A stretch of DNA of 64,000 nt from Oscillatoria acuminata PCC 6304 (GCF_000317105.1 NC_019693.1:2852001-2916000), one strand, 5' to 3'. Counted from the first letter of the stretch, positions 17,516-28,529 are shown. The notes: a model not told the origin generated them from the sequence alone. Made by a program: numbers and translations.

Positions 17516-20500
17516 TTATCCATAAGGAAGGATTATTTCAAATTCGGCACCGCCACTAGCGGGCGATCGCACCCTTAATGTCCCTCCATGTTTTTGAATA
17601 ATTGAATAGCTGACAAATAGCCCCAAGCCCGTCCCACTCCCCACAGGTTTGGTCGTAAAGAAGGGGTCGAAAATCCGGTCTTGAATTTCTGGGGGAATCC
17701 GGCTATCTGTATTGGCGATCGCAATCCGAATTCCCTTTTGAGCGAGGGGTTCGGTGCGAATTTGAATTTGCGGGTGGTCGCTGCATTTAGAATTTTCTCG
17801 AATGGCATCGATCGCATTATTGATGATATTTAAGAACACTTGATTAAGCTGGCTCGGATAACAGGTAATCCGAGGTAAGTCCCCATAGTCACAAACCACT
17901 TGGATTTCAGGGGAATCACCTATTTGTTGCAATCGATGTTGCAAAATCAATAAAGTGCTGTCAATGCCACTGTGTAAATCTACCGCTTTGGTCGAGGATT
18001 CATCCAACCGAGAAAAATTCCGCAAACTCAGCACAATTTGCTGGATGCGCTCGCTCCCGTTTGTCATCGATTTCAGAATTTTTTCGACGTCCCGGAACAG
18101 AAACTCCAGGTCAACTTCCTCCTGTTTTATTCGCAAACTTTCACTGGGTTGACACCCGTCTTCTCGATACAGTTCTAATAAATTTTTCAAATCTTCCCAA
18201 TAATTGGCTAAGGGAATGATATTCCCTTTAATAAAGTTAATAGGATTATTGATTTCGTGAGCAATTCCCGCGACGAGTTGTCCTAATGATGACATTTTTT
18301 CGGTTTGAATTAATTGTGCTTGGGTTTGTTGCAAATTCTTCAAAATTTGCTCTAACTCTTGATTTTTTTGATGAAGCACTTGAGTTTGGCGCACGACTTC
18401 AGCTTCTAACGTATGGGAATAATTTGAGACTTTTTGATAGAGGCTGGCATTTTCGAGGGAAATGGCGGCTTGGGTGCATAGGAAGTTGAGAATGACAATG
18501 CGATCGCCGGTGAATACACCACTGGCGGAGCGATTTTCCAGATACAGAATGGCGAGTAAATTCCCCTGGTTAAGAATCGGTAAACACAAGACGCTCTTGG
18601 GTTGGTGGCGGTGCAGGTAATCCCCAATCACGGGTAGGTCTGTCTTGAGAGCGTCAAGTACAACCGTCGTCACGGTGTTTTTTACATACTGGATCAACTT
18701 GACGGGAACGTTTGGGTTATCATTGAGGGGTGCAGATTGCAGGGTCACTTGTTTCAAGTTGGCCAAGACTCGCACTTGCCATTGCTTATCCTCACAAAGC
18801 ATCAAGGCACCTCGATCGGCTCCAGAGTTTTCGAGCATGGTCTGGGTCAGGGTTTGCAGCAGTTCATCCAGGGCGATCGTGCTGGCGAAGGTCTGAGAAA
18901 TTTGCAGCAGGGCCGCAAAATCCAGGGTTTGGTTGATGCTGCTGGATGTACTTTTACTTGAGGTGGCATGGATGGAGTAGACTGAGGAGGTGGCAATGCT
19001 CGTCAGGGTTTCTAAAACGGTGAGGGGTTGGTTGGCCGCTTGCAGGATGGGTTGCAGCAGTTGGGGATAGCGTTTTTCTAAATCCTCGACTTTGGCTTTG
19101 GCTCCCCATCGGGCATAGCTGTAATACGCTTCTTGCATATAACCGGCTGCTACTTTCTCTTTGCCCCAATCGAGGTAGAATTTAGCTGCGAGTTCGTTGG
19201 CCAGAGCTTCTTCTTGGATGTAGCTATTTTCCTTGGCTCCGGCGATCGCGCGATCGTAAAGGTCGATCGCCTCTCCTGTTTGGTGAAGAACTCGACAGCG
19301 TTCGGCCTCAGCCAAGTCCCATTTGTGCTGGTGATTCATGGGGGCATTCTTCGCCCATTGCGCTAGTTTTTCTTGATTGCTTTGAATGCGTTGCCAATCT
19401 GGGGGCATGGCATCGGTTGCTAGTGCGAGTCGAGTCAATGAATCATAGAAATAGAGCAAGGCAATGATGTATAACCCTGGCACACCATCCAGATGTTGTT
19501 CGGCAACGTCGAGGGCACAGAGTCCTTGCTCGTATTCTCCAAACAGGTAGCAAAGTTTCGATTTATTAATATACAAATGATAAACCGCAGGGCGATCGTT
19601 GGAATCTTGATGAACTGGCATCATCTTCACTTCATCATAAACTTGCCCTTGAATGAGCAGGAGGTTTTTTGATTCACCTAAAAGATTGAGAACCGATTGA
19701 TAATAGGAGGCTTGGTAATTCGCGATCGTGTTTTGCTTGAAATGTGTGATAGCTTCGTGGTAAATCGTCATTTCTCGTTTGACAATTTCCAAATTCTCAC
19801 CGGACATATACAGATAAAGCGTGTAAGGAAACGCGCACCAACAGGCCCATTCAATATCCCCAGCAGCGAGTCCGCCTTGGTAGCCCTCTAGAAACGATTT
19901 CAGTGTGTCGCGCAGGGGAAAATAGGGATGCCGGAGAAAACAGTTCACGACGGACAATGTTTTAGCTTGCATATCCTTAGCATTCAACTTGGCGAGTAAC
20001 TGAATCGCGAGTTGACCAAACTCATAGCCCGTTTCTACATCGCCTAGAAATGCAGTAAGAATTAAACCATAGCTGGCATAGGCAAATGCAGAAAAACTGG
20101 CGTTACCATACTGAATCGAGAGGCAAACCTGGGTGAACATGACCAAGGGAAACATGGCAGGGCAACCATTGTAGGTGATCGAGAACAAGCTCGACAAAAT
20201 TCGTAAGGTGGCTTGGTGTTGAGCATCCGTCATCAGTGGCAGAGCGAGCAATTCCAGCGGTTTTCGCCCTGCCATCATTTGTTGGGTTGCTTGGAATCGT
20301 TGGGCGAACTCTTCTGGTGTGGGTTGTTCTGGCAGATCAACGCCCAGTTGCTGGAGAATCTTCCGGGCAATATCTAAGCCTTGCAGAAATTGATTTTTAG
20401 CAACACAAATCTGGATTTTCAATTCATAAATACTGACTTGATCGAGCAGAGTTTGTGCATGGTTGAGAACAATTGCACCCAAGATTTGCGTTTGCTCGAA

Positions 20501-22972
20501 GTCACCCAGCAAATAGCTAGATTCAGCGCTAGTTTGATACAAAGCAAGGGTCAAATCATAGTGCCGTTGCCAGCAGTCTTGACTCAGTAATTCAATCCCT
20601 GTGGTCAAATACTGCATGGCGGTGGTGTATGCCGTTGACGCTTTGGCTCTCTGACCAGCCAGGAGATTGAGTTGCGCGAGTTCGTTGCGTTCTGTGGGAT
20701 CGCTCAACAACTGGATCGCACAATTGAGCTGGTTGGCGATCGCAAAGATCTGAGCTTCTCGTTCTGTTTCTGGAGTCTTGTGGAAAAGTAGTTTTCCGAT
20801 CTTGAGATGAGTGGCTTGTTTATCCGCCTCTGGAATCAACAAGTAGGCGGCTTGTTGAACGCGATCGTGCAAAAATCGATAGGCTGGATTGATTTTGCTT
20901 CGGATCTCGCAGGTCTGTCCCACAAGCAGTTCACTGTCTTCTGATTGAAAAAACTTGTAAACCTGGGTTGTCGGCACAAGCAAGCCCTCTTGCAAGACTT
21001 TCCACAGCGCGATCGCCGTTTCAGTTGGGGATTGCTCAAAGACGATCGCCAAGGTTGCTAAATCAAACTGATTCCCTATACAAGCCGCAAGTTTTAGGAC
21101 CTGTTGAGTTTCTGCTGACAACTTCTGCAATTGCAATGCCATAAACTCTACCACATCATCCGTGAGGGCAAGGGCATTGACTTGAGCCATATCACATTGC
21201 CAATAGCCCCAATTTCGCTCAAAGGTAATGTATCCATCTTCATGCAGCGCCTTGAGAAACTGAGTCGTAAAAAAGGGATTACCCTGGGTTTTGCGATCGA
21301 CCAGTTGTGTCAAGGGTTTTGCCAACGCTTGATCGCACTTCAAGGTATCTGCAATCAAACGATTCGTATGCTCTAGGCTTAAGGGAGTTAGGGTAATCGT
21401 GTTAACGGTAAAATTGGCTTTTTTCAAGTCCGCGATCGTCAGCATCAACGGATGGGCCGGTGAGACTTCATTATCTCGATAAGCTCCCAACACCAGTAGA
21501 TAGCCGTTGTCATCCATCAAGACTTTCAGCAACTGCAGCGACGCTGCATCGGCCCATTGCAAGTCATCCAGAAAGATTGTCAAGGGATGGGCGGCAGTGG
21601 TAAAAACCTGAATAAACTTCTGGAACAACAAATTAAAGCGATTCTGTACAGCACTGTCGGACAGTTCGGGTGCTGCTGGCTGTTGACCCATGACCTGCTC
21701 TAATTCGGGAATCACCTCAATCAAAACTTGCCCGTTTTCGCCCACTGCGTCGAGAATCCGAGCCTGCCATTGGGCTAATTGAGCATCGGATTCACAAAGC
21801 AATTGCCCCATTAAATCCCGTAACGCCTGGACAAAGGCCGAGAGGGGAATGTTGCGGTTGAACTGGTCGAATTTACCTTTGATAAAGTAGCCTTTTTGCT
21901 GCGTAATCGGTTTGTGGACTTCATTGACTACGGCAGTTTTGCCAATCCCGGAGAAGCCCGCCACCAGCATCAGTTCGGATGCACCCTGGGACACTCGCTC
22001 AAAGGCTTTGAGCAGGGTTTGGACTTCTTGTTCTCGACCATAGAGTTTTTCGGGGATAATGAAGCGATCGCTCAAATCTCGCTGACCCAAAACAAACTCA
22101 CTAATCTCACCCCTTGCTTGCCATTGATTGAGGCATTCTTGTAAATCGTATTGAAGTCCTAAGGCACTCTGATAGCGGTCTTCAGCATTTTTCGCCATCA
22201 GTTTCGCCACGATCGCCTCAAGCATAGCTGGAATTTTAGGATTAACCTCATGGACTGGGGTTGGGGTTTTGGCAATGTGGCTATGAATCACCTCTAAAGG
22301 GTCATCACTGCTAAACGGTAATTGTCCCGTCAAGAGTTCATAGAGCATCACGCCTAGGGCATAAAAGTCAGCGCGATAGTCAATCCCTCGATTCATCCGT
22401 CCCGTTTGTTCAGGAGCTAGGTAAGCAAGGGTTCCTTCTAGGCCCTGGGGACTTTGAATAGCTTGGGTTTCCTTGGGTAGCAATGAGGCAATACTGAAAT
22501 CAATCAGGGTGACTTGCCCTGAGTCGGGATGAATCAGAACATTGGCCGGTTTGATATCTTTATGAATAATTCGGTGGTGATGTAACTCATGGAGAATGGT
22601 CGTTAATTGGATAGCAATATCTAGGATTTTTAATAGATTTAAGGCTTGATTTTCTAGGTATTGAGCAATAGAAATACTGCCACTATCTTCCATGACGATC
22701 GCATAGCCATTGCCAAAGGCTTCAAGGGCTAATGTCCTGACAATACCAGGAATCTCGATATTTTTAGTAATGACAAATTGATTCCGAAACTGCACCAACT
22801 CCCCAAAGGTGGGATACTCCCGTTTCATCACCTTGATCACCACAGGTTGCTGCAACTGCTGGTGAACTCCACGATAAACATGGGTACGGGTTCCGGGGTA
22901 AATCAGATCAGTTAGAGTATAGCCAGGGAGTTGAGGTTGCGATTGCCGGGTCGTCATTTCTAGGTTTTTCAT
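17516..22972 (-). CDS. HstK-type Ser/Thr kinase - STAND ATPase - GAF - histidine kinase (array copy B2), mosaic
   Basis: 1818 residues with the B-type layout: kinase-like domain (Lys47, HKD Asp139, DFS Asp158), ATPase with Walker A at about 338-346, helical middle, GAF near 1351-1515, coiled coil, and histidine kinase with acceptor His1572. The gene is visibly mosaic. Its kinase domain and its last 500 residues match B1. Residues of about 290-330 carry the A2-like REQEVQTLLKAF. Residues of about 385-678 match A1 almost exactly (for example DAVGENGQVLIEVIPELEQV and FEQSPTETAIALWK), although B1 differs there. The middle region is its own. It follows gene C by 112 bp. Function is inferred from the family; specificity is unknown. 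Confidence 0.92.
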   Translation of the reverse strand: MKNLEMTTRQSQPQLPGYTLTDLIYPGTRTHVYRGVHQQLQQPVVIKVMKREYPTFGELVQFRNQFVITKNIEIPGIVRTLALEAFGNGYAIVMEDSGSISIAQYLENQALNLLKILDIAIQLTTILHELHHHRIIHKDIKPANVLIHPDSGQVTLIDFSIASLLPKETQAIQSPQGLEGTLAYLAPEQTGRMNRGIDYRADFYALGVMLYELLTGQLPFSSDDPLEVIHSHIAKTPTPVHEVNPKIPAMLEAIVAKLMAKNAEDRYQSALGLQYDLQECLNQWQARGEISEFVLGQRDLSDRFIIPEKLYGREQEVQTLLKAFERVSQGASELMLVAGFSGIGKTAVVNEVHKPITQQKGYFIKGKFDQFNRNIPLSAFVQALRDLMGQLLCESDAQLAQWQARILDAVGENGQVLIEVIPELEQVMGQQPAAPELSDSAVQNRFNLLFQKFIQVFTTAAHPLTIFLDDLQWADAASLQLLKVLMDDNGYLLVLGAYRDNEVSPAHPLMLTIADLKKANFTVNTITLTPLSLEHTNRLIADTLKCDQALAKPLTQLVDRKTQGNPFFTTQFLKALHEDGYITFERNWGYWQCDMAQVNALALTDDVVEFMALQLQKLSAETQQVLKLAACIGNQFDLATLAIVFEQSPTETAIALWKVLQEGLLVPTTQVYKFFQSEDSELLVGQTCEIRSKINPAYRFLHDRVQQAAYLLIPEADKQATHLKIGKLLFHKTPETEREAQIFAIANQLNCAIQLLSDPTERNELAQLNLLAGQRAKASTAYTTAMQYLTTGIELLSQDCWQRHYDLTLALYQTSAESSYLLGDFEQTQILGAIVLNHAQTLLDQVSIYELKIQICVAKNQFLQGLDIARKILQQLGVDLPEQPTPEEFAQRFQATQQMMAGRKPLELLALPLMTDAQHQATLRILSSLFSITYNGCPAMFPLVMFTQVCLSIQYGNASFSAFAYASYGLILTAFLGDVETGYEFGQLAIQLLAKLNAKDMQAKTLSVVNCFLRHPYFPLRDTLKSFLEGYQGGLAAGDIEWACWCAFPYTLYLYMSGENLEIVKREMTIYHEAITHFKQNTIANYQASYYQSVLNLLGESKNLLLIQGQVYDEVKMMPVHQDSNDRPAVYHLYINKSKLCYLFGEYEQGLCALDVAEQHLDGVPGLYIIALLYFYDSLTRLALATDAMPPDWQRIQSNQEKLAQWAKNAPMNHQHKWDLAEAERCRVLHQTGEAIDLYDRAIAGAKENSYIQEEALANELAAKFYLDWGKEKVAAGYMQEAYYSYARWGAKAKVEDLEKRYPQLLQPILQAANQPLTVLETLTSIATSSVYSIHATSSKSTSSSINQTLDFAALLQISQTFASTIALDELLQTLTQTMLENSGADRGALMLCEDKQWQVRVLANLKQVTLQSAPLNDNPNVPVKLIQYVKNTVTTVVLDALKTDLPVIGDYLHRHQPKSVLCLPILNQGNLLAILYLENRSASGVFTGDRIVILNFLCTQAAISLENASLYQKVSNYSHTLEAEVVRQTQVLHQKNQELEQILKNLQQTQAQLIQTEKMSSLGQLVAGIAHEINNPINFIKGNIIPLANYWEDLKNLLELYREDGCQPSESLRIKQEEVDLEFLFRDVEKILKSMTNGSERIQQIVLSLRNFSRLDESSTKAVDLHSGIDSTLLILQHRLQQIGDSPEIQVVCDYGDLPRITCYPSQLNQVFLNIINNAIDAIRENSKCSDHPQIQIRTEPLAQKGIRIAIANTDSRIPPEIQDRIFDPFFTTKPVGSGTGLGLFVSYSIIQKHGGTLRVRSPASGGAEFEIILPYG

Positions 22973-23042
22973 CAGTATCGGATTTGAGCGGTATTTTGGA
23001 GGTGGGCTGGTTTCTCTGTATTAATATCACGAAATCAACAAA

Positions 23043-23074
23043 CTTCAGACCCGTAAAATATCTGAGGTCTGAGG
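23043..23074 (-). repeat. Spacer hairpin in the C-B2 spacer
   Basis: Arms cttcagacc and ggtctgagg (one G-T pair) enclose a loop containing the aaatatctg also seen in the A2-B1 spacer. It lies just downstream of the gene C stop and has no T-run. Confidence 0.65.
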
Positions 23075-23084
23075 CGACATTCCC

Positions 23085-26000
23085 TTAGCTTTGGGGCAGG
23101 CTAATCACAAATTCTGTCCCTTGACCGATTTGTGAATTGACCTGTAATTTGCCCCCGTGGGTCTCCACGACAATTTGACGGGCGATCGCCAATCCTAGAC
23201 CCGTTCCTTTGCCCACTGCTTTGGTGGTGAACAAATGGTCAAATATTTTGGTTTTAACTTCTTCAGTCATCCCTTGACCATTATCCGTAATCTTAATTTT
23301 TACCTGTTGATTTTCCCAGAAACTGATAATTTTAATCCGATTAGGATTCGCCTTAATTTCTGCAAAAGTCCGCCCACTATTTGATTCTTCTAGGGCATCG
23401 ATCGCATTGGCAAGAATATTCATAAACACCTGATTGATCTGTCCAGGGAAGCATTCGATCGCCGGAATATTCCCATAGTCTTTGACTACTTCAATAGCGG
23501 GTCGCTCATCGTTCGCTTTCAATCGATATTTGAGAATTAAGATTGTGCTGTCGATACCCTCGTGGATATTGAAGGGCACTTTGTAGTCTTTGTCAGCCCG
23601 AGAAAAGGTGCGGAGTGAAGTGCTGATATCTTTGATGCGATCGCATCCCAGTTGCATCGAGTCGATGATTTTGGGCAGGTCTTCGATGATATAGTCTAAA
23701 TCAATATCTTCGGCATGGTCGGCAATCTCTGTTTCTGGGGCGCGATCGCGATAGAGATTGAGATGCTCCACTAAGTCTTGAACTGTGGATTTAGCTTCAT
23801 TCAAATTGCCATAAATAAAGCCGACAGGGTTATTAATTTCATGAGCCACACCAGCAACTAAGTTACCCAAAGCAGACATTTTTTCACTTTGAATCATTTG
23901 TAATTGGGTTTGCTGTAAGTCATATAAGGCTTGTTCTAGCTGTTGGGAATAGGTTTGGGACTGTTCATAAAGTCGCGCATTTTCTAGAGAAATTGCGGCT
24001 TGAGCGCAAAGTAGATTGAGGAGTTCCACGCGATCGCTGGTAAATGCCCCCTGCGCTAAATGATTTTCTAGATATAAAATGCCCAGCAATTTCCCTTGAT
24101 GCAAAATCGGGCTACACAAGATACTCTGAGGCTGCTGACGAATAAAATAAGGGTCATTGGCTAAAGTCCGATCGAGCGTTGCATCCATCAGCACAACAGT
24201 GTGCCGGCTGTGCTTGACTTTGTAAATTAGCTTCAAGGGAATATCCTGACTCTCTTCAACTGGAATCCTCTGCAATACCACTGGGTTTGTTCCCTCGGTA
24301 ATTGAGCCTTTAATCAGCAGGCGATTGTCTCGCAACAGCATTAACACGCATTTATCAGCCCCCGCATTTTCGATAATGATCGCAAGCAACGAAGAAAGCA
24401 GTTTATCGAGTTCGATTTCACCGGAGATAGTTTGAGACGCTTTAAGAATAGCCGCTAAATCTAGAGTTCCAGAGATACTGCTACTCTGGGAAGTGGCGGA
24501 ACTGGTAGAAGTCACGCTCCCCAATGTGAAGATAGTATCATTAGCTGACAGGGGAAAACGGGTTTGCTGGAGGATGGAACCCAGCAATTGGGGATAGCGT
24601 TTTTCGAGGTCAGCAACTTTGGCTTTTGCACCCCAACGCGCATAACAGTAATAGGCTTCGGTAATATATTCTTGGGCAATGCGTTGTTTACCCCAATCGA
24701 GATAAAATTTGGCAGCTAATTCGTTGGCCAGGGCTTCTTCGTTAAGGAACTGATATTTCTTACTCAGAGAAATTGCTTGGTCATAACACTCAGTTGCCGT
24801 AATTTTTTCACCTAAAACTCGATACCGTTCCGCCTCCACTAAATACCATTTATGCAAGTGATTCATCGGGGCATGGTGCGCCCATTGATGCAGAACAGTT
24901 TGATGGGTTTGGACCTGAAGCAAAATCTCTGCTTGCTCTTCCTCTGGCTGAGTGGGGAAAAGTGCTAGATGAGTTAAAGCCGCATAAAAATGGAAAATCG
25001 GCACAAAAATCGATGCTGATACAGCCATCAAACAGGGCTGGGCTTGGTCAATATAGTTCCGTGCTTCTGGATAATTCCCAAAACAGTAAGCCAGCAACAA
25101 TTTGTAGATATAGGCTTGAGCGATCCCGATTAGGTCATTATCCTGCTGGTGTTTAGGTAGCATCAACGTTTCATTGTAGATATTGCCCATCAAGCAATGG
25201 GGTTGACTGACTAATTCAATCAAGTTTTCTGCTGCTTGGGTTCCTAGATTTAGGTAGACTTGAGCAGAATATTGTTTCACCTGAGCCAAGGCTACATCAT
25301 AGTCAGCCATGTCTTGAATAAAACTATGCAGTTCTTCACCCCTAAAAAATCTGTTACTACTTTGACCACTCAGCGCAAAACCAGCATGTAAAAAATCTCC
25401 AGTTTCTATGCCAGCATGGTAGGCGGCGTTCAATGTCGGAACTGTGGCATCTAATCGCTCTTGGGAGTGTTGAATAAAGCAACCAAACATACACATAACA
25501 ACGGATTTAATCTTTTGGGCGTTAAATTTTTCGAGTAAACTTAGCGCTAATTTACCAAAAGCATAGCCTGTGGAAGGATCTTCTAAAAAAGCACATAACA
25601 CCATCCCGTGCATCCCATACCCATTGATTGATGCTGCCGTATTGCCTGATTTGAGAGACAAACTGACCATCATCGAACTCAGCCAAGGTAATAAACTGGG
25701 CATTCCTTGGATAATTGGAGAAAATAACATTCCCAGCACTTCGATCGCAGCCTCAGTCGTGCGATCGCTCATGACTGGCAGATCTATCAAGTCTTCAATT
25801 TCGCTACCTTCAAGTTGTAGGGCAAGGCTTTGGAGTATTTCCCTAGTCTGGGCTGGGTCAGCTTCTGTCGGGAGTTCTACCCCCAATTGCCCTAAGGCCC
25901 TTCTGCCAACAGCGATCGCTTCTAGCACATTACTTTGGATAACTTGTGCGGCAATTTGAATTTCATAAATTTTAATGGTGTCCAAAATCGTTTGCGCTGA

Positions 26001-28529
26001 TTGGAATACTAGGGTTGCTATCTGTTCCATACCCTCAAAGTCACCGTTTAAATAAGCAACTTCCCCTGCCGCCACATACAGACTTAGGGTCAATTCATAC
26101 TGATGCTGCCAACAGTTTGCCTCAAGTAGCTCTATCCCCTTTTGTAAATAAACTCTAGCGGCGGCATAAGCTGTCGAATTTCTCGCCTTCACTCCCGCTT
26201 GCAAATTCAATTGAGCTAACGCTTCGCGAGCGCTTGCTTGACTAATTAATTCAACTCCCAAATTCAAATGCCCGACAATATCAAAAAGATTTTCCTCCAC
26301 CTCCAACTCAGATAAGTTTTGTTGAAGTAACTGTCCTATTTTGAAATGAGTTGCTATTTTTTGATTGTCAGGAATTAGAGAATAGGCAGCTTGTTGAACT
26401 CGGTCATGCAAAAATTTGTATTGTACTAATTGCTTAGGAGTATCATCATTTTCTCTCGCCCATCTTTCATGACACTCTCCCTGATAAAACTTATAAATAT
26501 CACTAATGGGCAAGATCAGCCCTTCTTGTAAACCTTTCCATAAATCAGCAGCAGCGTCAATTTGAGATTGTTCCGAAACAATGGCTAAAGTTTCTAAATC
26601 AAACTGATTACCAATACAAGCAGCTAACTTGAGAATATTTTGGGTTGCTAAGGGTAATTTCTCTAACTGCAACGCCATAAATTCCACTACATCATCTGTC
26701 ACCGCTTGCTGATTCACTTGGGTAATGTCACATTGCCACCCCCCTATAGCTCCCCCTTGGGAAGAGGAAATGAATTGGATCAGCTGCTCTTGATATAATG
26801 CCTTGAGAAATTGGGTAGCGAAAAATGGATTTCCTTGAGTTTTTTGAAAGACTAATTGAGAAAGAACTAAGGCTGAACTTTCTGAACATTTAAGAGTATC
26901 AGCAACTAATTGATTGACTGTAACTGAATTGAGGGGAGCTAAAGTAATCGTATTTATTGTTTCTGAAGTTTTTTGAATTTCGCTCAAAGTCAACATCAAT
27001 GGATGGGCTGGATTGACTTCGTTATCCCGATAAGCACCAATGATGAAAAGATGAGCCGTATCAACCATTAATAGCTGCATCAACTTTAATGATGCTGAAT
27101 CAGCCCATTGTAAATCATCTAAAAATATCACTAATGGATGTTCGGCGCTAGTAAAGAGTTGGGTGAATTTTTGAAACAATAAATTAAAGCGATTTTGGGC
27201 TGCCGTTCCTGATAATTCTACGGCTGGTGGTTGTTCGCCAATGATTTTTGATAATTCGGGAATGACTTCAATAATGACCTGCCCGTTGTCTCCGACAATT
27301 TCTAATATTTTATTTTTCCATTGCTCTAGTTGGACATCACTTTCGGTTAATAATTGCCCCATTAAATTCCGAAATGCTTGGACAAAAGCAGAGAAAGGAA
27401 TATTGCGTTGAAATTGGTCAAATTTTCCTTTGATAAAATAACCGCGTTCCCGAATAATGGGTTTATGAACTTCGTTAACAACTGCGGTTTTACCAATCCC
27501 CGAAAAACCTGCTACCAGCATTATTTCTGTTGCACCAAGACTGACTCGCTCAAATGCTTGCAGTAAAGTTTCTACTTCGGTTTCTCGTCCGTAGAGTTTA
27601 TCGGGGATAATAAAGCGATCGCACAGATCCCTTTCGGCGATTTTAAAACCCTTGATTGCACCATTAACTTGTAGCTGATGTAAACATTTTTCTAAATCAA
27701 ACTTCAATCCCAAGGCACTCTGATATCTATCCTCGGCATTTTTTTCCATCAATTTTGTGATCATATCTGAAATCACCGGCGGAATTTCTTCCCTAGTCGA
27801 TAAAAGTGGTGGAAGTTTAGCAATATGAGAATGCACCAACTCCATTGGATCATTGGATTGAAAGGGTAACTCTCCAGTCAGTAATTCGTAGAATGTCACC
27901 CCCAAAGAATAAAAATCAGTCCGGTAGTCAATCCCCCGATTCATTCTGCCTGTTTGTTCTGGAGAAATATACGCTAGTGTCCCTTCTAATACATTAGGAT
28001 TAATCAGTATTTGAGTTTCTCGTGGTAGTAGAGACGCAATACTAAAGTCAATTAATTTGATTTGCTTAGTGGCGGGATTTATTAAAATATTACTGGGTTT
28101 GATGTCTTTGTGAATGATGCGCTCGCGATACAATAAATCTAAGCCATCGCACAGTGCGACTGCTATCTGTAAAAACCCTGTTAATGAGAGGGTGTTTTTC
28201 CCCTTTTGGGTCCATTCATGCAAAGATACACCTCCAAAATCTTCCATGATTAACGCATAGCTATTTCGATACTGTTCCAGGCTATAAGTTTGGACGATCA
28301 GAGGTGATTTGAGATTTTTAGCAATAGTATATTGATTGCGAAATTGTACCAGTTCGCTAAAGGTGGGATAGTCATTTTTCAGCAGTTTGATGATGACAGG
28401 TAATTGGTCATGGGTACGGATTCCCCGATAGACTAACGTGCGACTTCCTGAATAAACGGTTTCGACAATTTGATAGTTGGGAATTTGAGCGCTTGTGGGA
28501 CGGGTACGGTTTTTGTTGGAGTTATTCAT
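23085..28529 (-). CDS. HstK-type Ser/Thr kinase - STAND ATPase - GAF - histidine kinase (array copy C)
   Basis: 1814 residues. The kinase domain has Lys48, HKDIKPSN with Asp142, and DFS Asp161. The STAND ATPase has GFSGIGKT and LDDLQWAD. A TPR-like middle follows, then GAF near 1357-1520 and a histidine kinase with acceptor His1563 ([12 protein letters not shown]). Its last 50 or so residues are almost identical to those of A1 and A2, while the rest is more diverged, so it looks like an older A-type member. It begins 78 bp after copy D. A weak AGAAGAAAT precedes the ATG. The family suggests a soluble dual kinase; the signal is unknown. Confidence 0.9.
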   Translation of the reverse strand: MNNSNKNRTRPTSAQIPNYQIVETVYSGSRTLVYRGIRTHDQLPVIIKLLKNDYPTFSELVQFRNQYTIAKNLKSPLIVQTYSLEQYRNSYALIMEDFGGVSLHEWTQKGKNTLSLTGFLQIAVALCDGLDLLYRERIIHKDIKPSNILINPATKQIKLIDFSIASLLPRETQILINPNVLEGTLAYISPEQTGRMNRGIDYRTDFYSLGVTFYELLTGELPFQSNDPMELVHSHIAKLPPLLSTREEIPPVISDMITKLMEKNAEDRYQSALGLKFDLEKCLHQLQVNGAIKGFKIAERDLCDRFIIPDKLYGRETEVETLLQAFERVSLGATEIMLVAGFSGIGKTAVVNEVHKPIIRERGYFIKGKFDQFQRNIPFSAFVQAFRNLMGQLLTESDVQLEQWKNKILEIVGDNGQVIIEVIPELSKIIGEQPPAVELSGTAAQNRFNLLFQKFTQLFTSAEHPLVIFLDDLQWADSASLKLMQLLMVDTAHLFIIGAYRDNEVNPAHPLMLTLSEIQKTSETINTITLAPLNSVTVNQLVADTLKCSESSALVLSQLVFQKTQGNPFFATQFLKALYQEQLIQFISSSQGGAIGGWQCDITQVNQQAVTDDVVEFMALQLEKLPLATQNILKLAACIGNQFDLETLAIVSEQSQIDAAADLWKGLQEGLILPISDIYKFYQGECHERWARENDDTPKQLVQYKFLHDRVQQAAYSLIPDNQKIATHFKIGQLLQQNLSELEVEENLFDIVGHLNLGVELISQASAREALAQLNLQAGVKARNSTAYAAARVYLQKGIELLEANCWQHQYELTLSLYVAAGEVAYLNGDFEGMEQIATLVFQSAQTILDTIKIYEIQIAAQVIQSNVLEAIAVGRRALGQLGVELPTEADPAQTREILQSLALQLEGSEIEDLIDLPVMSDRTTEAAIEVLGMLFSPIIQGMPSLLPWLSSMMVSLSLKSGNTAASINGYGMHGMVLCAFLEDPSTGYAFGKLALSLLEKFNAQKIKSVVMCMFGCFIQHSQERLDATVPTLNAAYHAGIETGDFLHAGFALSGQSSNRFFRGEELHSFIQDMADYDVALAQVKQYSAQVYLNLGTQAAENLIELVSQPHCLMGNIYNETLMLPKHQQDNDLIGIAQAYIYKLLLAYCFGNYPEARNYIDQAQPCLMAVSASIFVPIFHFYAALTHLALFPTQPEEEQAEILLQVQTHQTVLHQWAHHAPMNHLHKWYLVEAERYRVLGEKITATECYDQAISLSKKYQFLNEEALANELAAKFYLDWGKQRIAQEYITEAYYCYARWGAKAKVADLEKRYPQLLGSILQQTRFPLSANDTIFTLGSVTSTSSATSQSSSISGTLDLAAILKASQTISGEIELDKLLSSLLAIIIENAGADKCVLMLLRDNRLLIKGSITEGTNPVVLQRIPVEESQDIPLKLIYKVKHSRHTVVLMDATLDRTLANDPYFIRQQPQSILCSPILHQGKLLGILYLENHLAQGAFTSDRVELLNLLCAQAAISLENARLYEQSQTYSQQLEQALYDLQQTQLQMIQSEKMSALGNLVAGVAHEINNPVGFIYGNLNEAKSTVQDLVEHLNLYRDRAPETEIADHAEDIDLDYIIEDLPKIIDSMQLGCDRIKDISTSLRTFSRADKDYKVPFNIHEGIDSTILILKYRLKANDERPAIEVVKDYGNIPAIECFPGQINQVFMNILANAIDALEESNSGRTFAEIKANPNRIKIISFWENQQVKIKITDNGQGMTEEVKTKIFDHLFTTKAVGKGTGLGLAIARQIVVETHGGKLQVNSQIGQGTEFVISLPQS

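Noticed and set aside
25570-25959. 129-codon plus-strand frame inside array gene C
   Set aside because: It is antisense to the helical middle of a clear coding gene, with no domain of its own.
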